64,000 nucleotides of DNA from assembly GCF_041296385.1 (NCBI RefSeq), contig NC_091014.1:20745578-20809577 (forward strand). Direction: 5' to 3'. Origin of the DNA: Aphelocoma coerulescens. Lineage: Eukaryota; Chordata; Aves; Passeriformes; Corvidae. Under the pieces are notes generated by a model. The model worked only from the letters and a program-made list of their open reading frames with translations, had not been told where the DNA came from and ran no database searches. Position numbers and translations under genes: made by a program. Positions 40,601-53,700 of the stretch are shown one piece after another. Positions within the stretch are counted from its first letter, which is position 1. Each line of letters opens with the position of its first letter.

Positions 40601-41685
40601 CAGAGGAAGGGAAGGGTGTGGAGAAGGAGGAAAGACAAAGCTAATCCTTACTTACCCTTCCAACCCTTCCAGTGAAGGAAAGTGCTCTAAATTCAAAGAC
40701 TGAAAGTGCATTAACCTGAACAGGACTTCTCCCTGTATTTTGAGATCCTCATTTTCCCAGTGTCCAGTTGCAGCTGAAGCTCTTTGTCAAAGATCAGATA
40801 CTGATACTGCAGGCTGTGAAGACAGGCTGACATAAATGTGACACCTTGACTTAAATCTGCTAGGCCTTAAGTGCCCTCACACCTGGTATCAGGAGAAATA
40901 AGTCCTGCGTGATACATATCACACACATACAGTCAGAAGAGACAAGCACTTCACACCTGAATCTCCACTCTGTTATCCTGGTTCTGTGTCATTGAGAATA
41001 TTTTGGAGGCAACAGGATATGCTGATGTGAACCAAGTAGAAAAGCGTGGGAAAACAAGAACACTTTACCTCACCTGGCAGTAGGTCAACTCTGAATTACC
41101 CAAAGAAATACCAGCAACTAGAGAAGACAGTTTTATGCAAAACAAAGAAAAAACACAGATCACTCGACATTTACAAATAAGACTTTAAGAGCAGTTGGAA
41201 TACATTGACTTTTGAAGAATTTATACACATTTCCACAGAGATGAGACAGCCTTTAGAAGTACGGTGCCCAGCAGCTGGATATGAATACTGTATTCCATGT
41301 TCCAAGAATGAGTGGTGTAATAATCCTGAAGGTATCTCAGGATGGAAAGTTATTGTACAACAGTCAATTAATCCACCCACAACTAACTGGGAGTTCACCA
41401 TATTGCAGAACTACCTGATAACTATTACTAATAATGTGATAAGTGATGATTAGTTTTAGCTCTATTTGCTCAAAAATATTTTTTCCTGATGGCATCGTAT
41501 GAGATGCAGATGTGGATACCCAATGGTATCTGGGAGTAACTGTTTCTGCTTAAGGTTTGGTTATTGGTGCAAATTTCTTGATCCAGGTTTATAACCTTAT
41601 AACCTCACCCATTCCCATGTCCACATAGAAATGATTTAAGGGAAGGGCAATGTATGTAGACATATGTAGAAAGCTAGAGATAGAT

Positions 41686-41735
<50 letters not shown>

Positions 41736-44700
41736 TTCAAAGCTGACAGTTCTTTACAAAGCATTCTGTTCAGGTGTATTTCTCCATATCATTTGACATT
41801 ATTTATTTTTTGGGGAAACTGTCATGACTTAGCTGAATTTTCTCCTTAGCTATTACAGCCTGAGGTATGATATCATCAGACTTTACAGGGTTGGAACTAT
41901 CTCACGAGAATTCTAAGTCAATCTGGGTGCATAACTGGCATTGGATCACCATCAGGCAGATGCACAAACACAGGTTTAGGGGCTACTGTCCTGTCAGCAG
42001 AGATGTTGTCTTTGATCATAGTTTCTACTTTCTAACTGAGAACAAATATGTAATGCACTGAATAAAATGAAATTACGTGAACACTTTGGATTTTTTTCCC
42101 ATTAATTTTATGATAGATTATAAGAATTGCAAAATATGCTGCAAAACTCAATAATAATTTAAATGGATCATATCATGCATGAGGGTACTAGCTTTGAATT
42201 ACAGTAAATACATGATACAAGGAAGACCTGACAGAAAATAATTTTCATTGTATAAATCATCACAGTATGAGACTCATTTCTGACTAATTCTCCAGTAAAC
42301 TCCTACTTTATCATCTTTTAATCCTCCCTTAAGATATTTTCTTCTGGAACACACCCCATTTTCTTTTTCACACAAGTAGTTTTATCTATACCCCAAGAAG
42401 ACATAAAGATACATCTTGCTACACAAACCATCTGCTGAGTAAATCTTACCTAAATTTTGTGTTTATGAATAATACCTGTAATTAGCCCTACATGAGAGAG
42501 GGATTGTTGCTTTAATAAAAGGTTCCTTAATTATGGACACATATAAGCCCAAGCATAAGGAAACCAAAGCTTATTATTCAGCATGTAGACATATCCTTGT
42601 ACTTTTGCCATCAGCTCAACCACAGGAGATAATTTTTTTTAATCTGATGATTGATTTTATCTGATGATGCAGCAATCAACCTAGAACTGTCATGACAGAA
42701 AATCACACCTTATGTACAGTTGGATAATAGAAGCCAGAGCTGAGCAATGAATACGCAATAGAAATTATTAGATGGATAATTTGAAGCCTCAGGTAAGAAG
42801 ATGGAATTGGAGAACAGCATGAAAAAAAAAGGCAGAGAAAACCTATTACTAACAAGGCTGGGACAACACCCAGTAGAAAATCCTAACTGTTCTTCATCTG
42901 GTATGTCTTGCCTACAAGTATTGTAAGAATCTGAACTGCTTAAGGATACTAACAGTGCTAAATCTGTGAGCATCTCTAAAGCTTACTAGAATTGCTTCAC
43001 TGGCACATCATTCCATGAGTATAAATTACAGTAGTATTTCTAACCTATTTGCATATGATTTACCACAGTATCTGCTGCATCTGTTCATTAGGATGATTCA
43101 ACAAAATTCATCAACAAAGTAGATATGCTCTCCTACGATAACCGCATGGTGCACTTCACTTAATAAGTGCCAAAATTCACTACTTGAAAGTACTTACAGC
43201 AATTATGAAATTGATTAAATTTCAGACTGACAGCCTCTTTCACAATAGATTGCAATGCACAGTAAATTAAAAGGGCTTCATGGTTATGTGTTGAGAAAAC
43301 ATTTCAAACTTTCAAGTATATTGAACAACATGGTGATTTACTGTGCCAAACACATTTTCTGAAAGTGTAAGCTTTTTTAAAATCATGGATATTTTTATAT
43401 CCATGTATGGATATATTACAGTGAATTTCAAATACTACAGTAGTTCTTATGTACTACCTAACAGTCTAGAAAAGCAGGAGGAAGAAGACAGAGTCAAAGC
43501 CACATTGCCAAATACTACTGATGTGGTGGTTGCAAATTTTAGGAAATAAAGTCATCTTTTCATTGCAGGTAAAAGAAATTACTTCTGCAAAGTCCTCTAC
43601 TATAGAGTTAAGGTCTTTTAAGGTAATTTAACCTCAAATAACAAATAATTTTAAAAAATAATATAGACAGTGAAGTATGGAGTGTACACCCACTGTTGCA
43701 CAAGTGAATTAGGATGAAAACAAAAAAATGCTTTTTCATCATCCCTGTAAGGCTGAGTCATCCTACATGTTACTTGTGTTAAAGATAGCTGATGAGTCTT
43801 TTTCAGACAGCACTGAAAAACCTACAACTAGCTTCACGTATATCATCTTCAAAGATATGGATCTTTAATTTACAAACCTTTCAGTGCCCTTCCAGTTATG
43901 AGTGAAACATCTACCTTATCTGACATACATCATCTGCATGTCCCTGCATCAGGGTTGGACCAAATGACTCCCCAAGGTCCCTTCCGACCTCAGCCAGGCT
44001 TTGTCTGTGATCTAAGCAACTCTGGCAAACAGAGAGTGACAACCCCTCTTGCCTCCCTCCCAGAACATAAATCCCCTTGCCCTAAAATGGATGGAATGAA
44101 TCACCACCTCGTGGTACCTATGAGTCTCCACTATCTAGATCTGCATTGGTGTAACACCCAGCACAGATTTTTAACCAACAGAATTACAGGTGTTCTTCCC
44201 TTTGAGAACAGGTTGAAGGGCTTGATTTTCTCAGCCTGTACTGCTCAAGGACACAAAGGCATGCTTCAGCTAGCAGGGCAAGGGTCAACACCCCTATTTC
44301 CTCTTCTACCTTCCACATAGTTTGTGCAACTACCAGCTCAGCTGCCTAATCCTAACAAGATTCATTCACAACCCTTGAACCAGTCACCAAAGGTTCACTC
44401 TGCTCTCTGGCAGAAGACAAGAGACTTTTTCTGGTGGGACTTTTAACTGCATCCCCCCATACTCATGTTCTTTCTCACCACCTTAACACTGGTCCTATAA
44501 ATGCCATGCATTCTGAGTAAGGACTCGTGCCAGCTGACATTCAGCTCATGTCCCATCCCACAGCATCAGCATGTAACATGCTTGAGCTCAACATCGCATC
44601 TTCTCCCTGTCTATGTACTCTGTGCCACGTGGATTCAGGAAAGGCACTGTGGAGACCAGCAGTGCTCAGAGCTGAGTCTCCAGCTAGGATGGTCCTCTCA

Positions 44701-47700
44701 GAGGGCACTGTGACTATCCTCTCAGAGGGGACTGTGACTGTCCTCTCAGGGGGGGGACTGTGACTGTCCTCTCAGGAGGCACTGTGACTGTCCTCTCAGA
44801 GGGCACTGTGACTGTCCTCTCAGGAGGCACTGTGACTGTCCTCTCAGGAGGGTACTGTGACTGTCTTCTCAAGTGGGGACTGTGACTGTCCTCTCAGCGG
44901 AAACTGTGACTCTCCCCTTAGGGGGGACTGTTTGTGACGCAGCTGCCTCATACTTCCCAGCAAATGACTGTGTGCAGTGGAGGAGTGACTGATGGAGGCT
45001 TCAGAGCTCAGGTAATTCAAAACCTTGTATTATTACTCTAGGCAATAGTAATAACTAGAAGCAATAAAAACGTGCAAAATGACTTACCAAGTCATTTCCT
45101 TCACTATGGTAAGGAAAATTATAAAGCAATTATTAACCTATTATTTATCAAAACCTACCAATTTCCAATGTTTTTTACAAAAGAACTGGTGGTAAATACC
45201 CTGTCATGACAGTGATCTGATGTCACTAGGATAGCAGATTTAATATCTTTAATAAATTATCTTTAGATACAAACAGTAAAAATGTGAATAATGTATACTC
45301 ACCAGAAGGTTTGCTTTTACAATGAACACCCTGCAAACAGAAACAAAATATTTTAAGAGCTGAAGTAATAATAAAAATAAATATTGCTCAATCATTGTAC
45401 ACAAGTAAACACACCTTAAACAGGTAAACATATTCATAGTCCACAACAGAAATAATTTTCAACATTAAAAAAAAAAGAATTTCAAATACAGTGAAAAAGC
45501 ACATCAGTGTTGCATATGACTGATACATATGGGGACACAAGATCAGCACTATCCTCATTTTCATGTATTCCTACTGTCGTGTGTAATTGTTCTAACAAGT
45601 ATAACAGTTCCATCAAATGAAGGCATCGTTTTATCAGGTATTGCCATTCCTACTGACCAAGAGTTTATGTATTACTTCATTGAACTCTACAACAGATTTG
45701 TTCGCACCAGAGCAAAGAAACCCAACGATTTTATAATGGAAGATATCTAGAACATTATTGAATATTATATGATTTTTAGAAGATCCCACTAGAAAGGAAG
45801 CATTATGGCAATTGAAAATGAAGTCTAGAAATAAGAATTTTTATTTCTTACATCTGGCTTAGAAGACTGAAAATTAAATTACTCAGCCACAGTACTTATT
45901 GTGTTCAAGGGAAAGTGTCTTTGTAAGAGGCAATGTGAACCTGGCATTTAGATTTTGACAAGCTTCCAGCTATCTTTCAGACAGACTACATCCATTTTCC
46001 CAGTAAAATAAACATTTAACCACACATTAAAATTTTGTAGAGTACAAAAATAACAAATCTTACTTTGACTGCTATGCATGACATCCTAAGGAAAGGCTAT
46101 TGCTTAGCCAGCAAATACTGTTTGCTGCTGTTCTGGCATTCAGGTTTCTGGCATAGCCCTTATACCAGTATTCTTTTGCATACAGAATGTATGTTCCCAT
46201 TTTCTTTCCTTTAAAAGCAGTGTCCTGTTGACAGAGATACTTCTATCACACCCACAAAAGTAGCAAGCACTGCTTTGTCTCCTCTGCTCTCAAACAGGAT
46301 GGCGGCTCTCAGTCCTTCGAAAACATTTTAGGATCGCATCAACAAGCCAACTATCTGAGTTTTAGAGCCAGCAAAAGTCTTCTGGTGGACATTTAGAAGT
46401 TACTTGAATTGAAACACAGAGACTGCAGCCTGGGCAAGCATTAGCACATCATAAAATAACTATTGCTTGTTGTTCCAGGAAGCTTTCATCCACAGGGAAT
46501 TCTGTGCTCCTCAGAAACAAAGCTGTAGGGCAAAAGCATATTATTTCTGCAGGTGAGAAATGGCAGCATGTTTGCTCCCCTGAGGCAGTTGCCTGGTGTA
46601 CCCAAGGAGTGTGTCCTGTCCTTCATCACAGCTTTTCATTTAAGCTAAATAAGATCTCTTTTAAAGGAAGCCTTTAGAAAACCAGTGACCACTACCTAAC
46701 CAGTGTCAGTTTCCATTCTTCTGTCCTTTTGGCACTTCTATTTTTTAACAATCACTTTTGGACCTAAGTTATCCTCTTTTACTATTGGCACCTTGTTATT
46801 ATGACTCACAAAAGCGCAAATGTATAAAAGGTGGTATTTTAAACCACATTTTATAATAAGACAGGCATGGTAACCTACTTTCATAGACTGAACATTACAA
46901 AAAATATTTGAGACATTGTTAAAGATATTGTTTTGGCTGCTTCTACAGCATAATACCTTGACACTCAAATTAAGGCCTGTTGCAACCAGACATGGGGTAA
47001 TGGTTTTAAATTAAAAGAGAGTAGATTTAGATCAGACATAAGTAAGAAAATGTTTTACAGTGAGGGCAGTGAAACACTGGCACAGGCTGTCCAGAGAGGT
47101 GGTGGATGATCCATCCATGGAAACATTCAAAGCCAGGTTGAATGGGGCTCTGAGGACCCTGATCTGGTTGGAGCTATCCCTGCTCACTGCAGTGGAGATG
47201 GACTAGATGACCTTTAAAGTTCCCTTCCAAACCAAACCATTTTATGATTCTATAAAATAAACCAAAATTCTTTACATAACTGTTCTAAAACTGGGCTACT
47301 TCTATTTCAATGGTTTAATAATTTCCTCAAATCCCCATGAAAAACTGAAAATGGTAACAGATAAAACCTAATTTCTGCTGTATCACAGAAATGGTTGTTA
47401 TTTATTAATTACTTCTGACACCATCTCCCCAAAAGTTTCATTGGTAGTCAGGTGATGATCCCACTGCACATTCATCAATAGACAGAAGACTATCATTTTC
47501 TGAATTATTCAATGCAACACTAAGCCAATAAAAGTGGAACATGCCAGCTCATACAAAATTAATGGACTTTTAACTGCTGTTTCAAAGTCCTAATCTTGAA
47601 TTATTTCTAATGAAATCCTGCAGAAGTATGCTACAAGAAAACTTGAATTGACTCTCTTTACTCAAGGTTCTCTATGGCCCTAGGAAGTGGGATAGCCAAA

Positions 47701-50700
47701 TATACAAAATGACTGCGAAAAATCAAGTGAGTGAGTTAGGGAGCTCACTTTTTTGTTGAGAAAACCTAATTGCTGGATCAACTAATTTCTCAGTCATTAC
47801 TTACTGGAAGAAATTAATCTCTCGTGAGGCTGATCATTCAGCAAATTACTTCCATATTTTTAACTTCCCATTTTGCAGCCAGACTGTTGAAAATATCTTG
47901 GTTAGGTGGCTAGACAGAATACCCAATTGTCAGTCAAAATTTCTTAGAACAGCATCTTTAACTTCTCTAACCATTCTTTCTGGTTACAACCTCAGTGCAA
48001 AAAATGCATTAAAAAATCAAGATCCTATTGAACTAAACAATTAAAAAATCTCACAAAAATCAGAGGATTCATCCTTTTAATTAGAGAAGGTCATGCCCCT
48101 GTTATGACACCTGAAAAATGAAAATTGTATGTAAAATAATTAAATTACATACATTGCAGGGGGAAAACCAAAACACCCACTTCTGTGGGGCTATGGCATG
48201 ATAAAGAACTGCTCTTATACTTTCTAGTCCATCCTAATTAACTTTTGGTTTTCAGTATTGCATAGAGGAATCCTATCATCTGAGCTCTTACATTTATTTT
48301 CTTGCCTTTTTCACAGGAAAGAAAGAAATGTCCTTCAGTGACTTTTGTTCTGGTAGGGAGATGTTTTGTCATTCTTGGGCACTTGGTTGTGTTCTGGGTG
48401 AGGAGTTGTTGGGAAGGCTTACATAAATAATCAAGTATTTGCACAAACGCTTGCCAGTTACAGCAACATTTGGTCACAGCCCAATTTCTTATTTTTTTAA
48501 AAAGTGTTTCTTTTTATTGTACAATACCAAGTGGGCGGGGGTGGTATTTTCTTTTACAATCATTTTGCAAAACAGTCCAAAGAGACCATTTGTCTGAAAG
48601 AATAACTCAAATGATTTAACCAAGTTCCTCTCCCACTTTCTTTTGTTTTCAGGAATTTTCAGTGATGAGTGCAATAGAAAAACATAACACACTAAAACCA
48701 GAATGGAAATTTTCTTCCCCTTTCACAAATGCCAAGGGCATCTTTTATGCAAAAATAAGATCCTGAGCATGATGGCACATTTTACTCCTATACAAGGAGA
48801 ATCTTTGATTCATATCTTCTTTGGCAAAGAGCCTAAGCAAAATATACTTACACAATGCAAAAACAGTTAGGGATTTTCCTATTTCTCTGGGGTTTTCCCC
48901 ATTTGTGGTGTTACTCAACTGTACCTAGAGGTTATCTGAACAGTCACCACCAACGTGCAGCATTCTGAACACAAAATGTGGTGCCAACTTTTTAGCTAGC
49001 ACAGCAACTTCTCCTCAATCTAAGCTAATTGTAATATCCCATTGTTCTGTCTAACGACTGTAGAGAAGAAAGTGAGATCAGCAGAGGAAGACTTGGATTA
49101 GGGGGCACAGAGAGTGTTATCATGAGTTAAAATTGCCAAGAAAAAGAAACAAAGATCAGATCTGCTTCCCATTTCCTTTCATATCTCCAGGCACTAAATC
49201 AAGTGCAGAATTGTGGAAATTCTTCCCTGGATGTTCTGTCATGCAGGAAAGAGTCTGAGGAAAATTTGGTTTCACAGTCTACCTGTTAGTTCTGTTGTAC
49301 CTCTTCTTTCAAAGAAGGGTTGGTGGCAGCTCTTCCACAATACTGTAAGGAATAGTAAGAAGCCTGGAAATGCCTGAAAATGTATTCTTTATTTGGGACT
49401 AGATTGTCAGACATTTAACATTCATTCATTAAGATAGCTACATTAAAGTCAGTGAATGTAGAACGAAGAGTTTTCCCCCCTTTTGAGAGATCTTCACTGG
49501 CAAAGCTATTAGCTACATTTCTAGTTTAGGTTCAGTTGTCAGAGAAGGCAGAGAGAAAGGAACATGACCATATTCTGATGTTTCCCTCTATTCCAGCAAT
49601 TTCTATTCCTTAACCACCACTAAAAGCAAGCATGGGATTGTATGTATTTTTAGAACACAGGGAAAGGGTGGGTTTGCAATAATTGATGTTCAAATTTTAG
49701 CCAAAAGGCCAATAAATATGATTAATTTAATCATGTTCTTTCTTGATTTCCAGTTGAGAGACAATGCTCTGCAAAAATCCATCTCATTCTGCAGACAAAT
49801 AGAAAGGGTGTCCCAGATCACTGGGTCTAGTCCCCTGATAACCACAGGCACCATATAATCTAATCCCTTTCAAAAACTGGTTAAGCATCATTTTAAAATC
49901 AGTCAGGCTTTCATGTGCACTGCTGTGAGAGCCAAGGCTATTCCAGAAGCCCTGTTGTCTGCCAGCACCAAATCTTTTAATTTCTTTCACGAAGACAGTA
50001 ATGGTTAGCTTCTACTGATTTCTGATTGTGTTCATTATTGTTTCACTTAAATAGGTGCTTTCCACCCTAGAAATTGTGCAGAAAAGAGATAGGCACCCAA
50101 AATTATGGAAAAGCATTATTTTGGACTACTTTAAACTACAAAAACACCTGGAGGCTGCTGGATTGTTTATAGAATGCTAAAAACAAAACATCTGAGACAC
50201 GCCTACACGTTACCCAGCTTCGAGTCTTTTCCCTGTGTGTTCTAAGCTGAATTAAAAACATCCCATCACATTTGTGCAGTGCTGAATCTGAGAGGATAAT
50301 TGCTGCTCAGAAGTGGGATATCAAGCTCAGGTTCAGTACAGTGCTAATGAGGTCATGCACTTTTTGGATGAGAGTTGGCTTGAGTCCAGCAGAGCAAAGT
50401 AACTTCTGGCTGTGTTAACACTCTGTTGATGTGCTCTGAGCTCATCAACAACGTGAAACAACCATGAACAAACAGGGAAGACATGACTGTGTTTACTGAA
50501 GATTATTGGACACTCTCCAGTAAGACTTCACAGGGATCTCAAGCAGAGCCTATCACCAATTGTCTTTGCACCATCTCCCATTTCACATGTAAATGCAAAG
50601 GTACAGACCCTGTCTTCCACAACCTGCCCCTTGTCACAAGGCCAACTCTTCCATCACAGCTTAGCAGTACTTCAGGAATGCAGGAGCCCATGACCCTCAG

Positions 50701-53700
50701 CCCCCTTAGATTTTTGTCCTTTTGTTTACCTACTACTAGTCAGGTATAACAGAGATTTCTGTTTTCCAGTCAGAATGCATTTCCTCCTGCTCTGTACTGA
50801 TGCAGAGGAATCCTGTTCCCCTATTTTAACTACACCATTCCATATGTTATCAGGACTGCACGTGGCATGTAACATCTTCTGGCACTTGCAGTGGCTGCAT
50901 GGCTAGATCCCTTTCACAGAGCAGAACAATTGGAAGGTTTAGAAGCACAGTAATTTCTCTTCACTCTTGGCAGTGACATACATTTACCCTATAAGTGAAT
51001 AGCCAGACAAAACAATATTGCTTTGAGGTCTCTCAACTGGGAAGAATATTCCCCGCTCCTAATTTTTTTAAAGTAATTTTATTTAAAAGTAATGTTGAGA
51101 TACAAAAAGGACCTACATATAAACCACTTGCTTTTAAGTTTATTGGACCAAAGGGAGCTATGACTGCCTGAAACAAAAGCTGCCTGTTCTATTGTATGCT
51201 TCAGCTCCAGGACTCGAAGCAGAATTTGCTTGAAGCAACAGTGTGCATTAACTTCTTTCTTTTAGAAATAAAAAGAACCAAACAAAAAAACCCAACCAAA
51301 ATTTGTCAATCATTTTGATGTCATGTTTCCTAAAATATTAATATAAGCTGTTAAGAAAACAGAATATCATACAATAGACACAGTAAAATGAAAATGTACT
51401 TTGACTGCCATACTCTCAGTTGGTATAAATCAGCACCATCCCATACACAGTGTGTCAAAAATTTCAGACCACTCAACTACACAAAAGGAGAACTAATACA
51501 CTAAGTCAGCACTTCTGGCATAACAATGAGATAGGGATACTCTGACACAACATTAATTATTTCAATGACTTACTGGAAGTCTCATACAGGGAATGAATGA
51601 TAAAATGGAATCAAAGAAGTTTAGGGTGGAAGGGGTCTCTGAAGGTCACCAAGTCCAGCCCCGTGCTAGAAGCAGTACCATCACCAACACCAGATCATGT
51701 CAGCCATTATTTTGGCCATTTCCTGAAAAACTGGAAGACACAGATTCCACAAGCCCTCCAGACAACCATGGATATCCTGTGCTTTGAGGTTAGGATGTTA
51801 TAATGATCTTTGTAGCACAGAGACTACAAGAAAAAAGATTCCTCAGCAACACTGACAGGACTGAGACTTGCAGTCTCAGTGGTGACTGAAACCAGTGGGC
51901 AGTGATATTGCCATAGAAAAGGAAACAAGGAGAAAAAGAAAGAAAAAAGCAAGAATTTAAGTGAAGATTATGAGAAGAGACCCTCCAGGACAGAATTGCT
52001 CCTCCTACTGCTGGAGACAGTAATTATTTCATTTGGAAATATGTATTTTTATTTTTGCCTGAAGATATTTTTCTATTCCAGTTACTGTCTTCTCATTTAT
52101 CCTAACACCATTGGTCAGAAAAAAGAGGAGATGTACAGCAGGCCTGGTTTTCCAGTGTTCTGGCATACACAGCAAAGCCCTCACTGTTTTGCTTTAGGCA
52201 ACTATTCTTTATATATGTCTAGAGTCAGTCCCAGGAGTAGTGCTCAGTGTTCAGCTTTACACTGTCAAATTTATAAATGAAAAATGCCACACTGCTCATA
52301 GTCAGAAATTGTAGGTGAGACACATTCCGCTGATTTGAAGGAACTTGGAAGCTGATGCAGGTGGGGATACATTTTTTTGCCTGTTGTGGTGGGTTGCCCC
52401 TGGCTGCATGCCAGGTGCCCACCATAGACACTCTGTCACTCCCCTCCACCACTGGACAGGGAATAAAAAATTTAACAAAAGGCTTCTGGTTTGAGATACG
52501 GACAGGGAGAGATCACCCAGCAGTTACCATCACAGGCAAAACAGACTCAGCTTGGGGAAATTAGTTTAATTTATTGACAATTAAAATCAGAGTAAGTTAA
52601 TGAGAAAATAAAAAACAAACCATAAAGCACCTTCCTCCCATCCCTCTCTTCTTTATGGGCCCAACTTCACTTCTGATTTGCCCACCCCCTCCCCTTCAGC
52701 AGTGCAGGGGAACAAGGAATGGGGGCTGCAGTCAGTTCCTCACACATCACATCATCATTGTCTCTGCGTGCCTTCCTCCTCAGGGAAAGGACTACTTATA
52801 CTCTTTCTCCTTCCCCTGCTCCAGCAAGGGGTCCCTCCCACAGGAGACAGACCTCCACGAACTTCTCCAAGATGCCTTCCCATGGGCTGCTGTTCTTCAT
52901 GAACTTTTCCAGAGTGGATCCCTTCCTCAAGGTGCAGTCCTTCAGGAACAGACTGCTCCAGTGTGGGTCCCCCACAGGGTCACAAATCCTGCCAGCAAAC
53001 CTGCTCTGGTGTGGCACCTCTCTGCACAGGCCACAGGTCCTGCCAGGAGCCTGCTCCACCACAGGCTTCCCACAGGGTCCCAACCTCCTTCAGGCATCAA
53101 CCTGCTCCATCAGGTGATAACAGAAAGCTGATATCCCAGAGGTGCTACCATCATCACTGATGGTCTTGACCTTGGCCAGCAGTGGGTCTGTCTTGGAGCT
53201 GGCTGGCAGTTTCTCACAGAAGCCACCCTACCCCAGCTACCAAAACTTCACAAACCAAACACACCTATGCAAACAGTTTTGCCCATGAGGTCACATCATT
53301 CCCAAGCAAGGCAATTTCTCTCTGAGTTTTGCATTATTAGTGGGTAGTGACATAAAGCCAAAGTTTTCAGCCATTTTCAAAAGGATTAAGTCAGCCGAAT
53401 TTTAAAGGAGGATTTAACTACCGGAAATATAATTTAAGCAAACTGGTAATCCCATTAAAATGATGTTTCTCCCTCTTCTCCTTAAACAGAAGAAAATTTC
53501 AAGTCTAAATAGTCCTGGAACTACCCCTGATTATAGCTCTTCCAAATGAGAATTATTTTTTAACGTTGACTTTGGTTTCATTCTAGCCTTAGCTTATGTT
53601 GTTGTGTAAGGGTGTAAGGCCATACAAATGATCCCACAGGACATCGTAGAAGCCATGGTAGTACACTCTCAGATGACAGTCCTGGGAGGCTTCTGCATTC

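Noticed and set aside
41205..41453. Cysteine-bearing plus-strand ORF
   Set aside because: Protein-like at first sight, but without a family match, splice signals or a promoter; chance cannot be excluded.
52655..53131. 158-codon plus-strand ORF and its overlapping frames
   Set aside because: Entirely inside the solo LTR; open because of its repeated CT-rich text.
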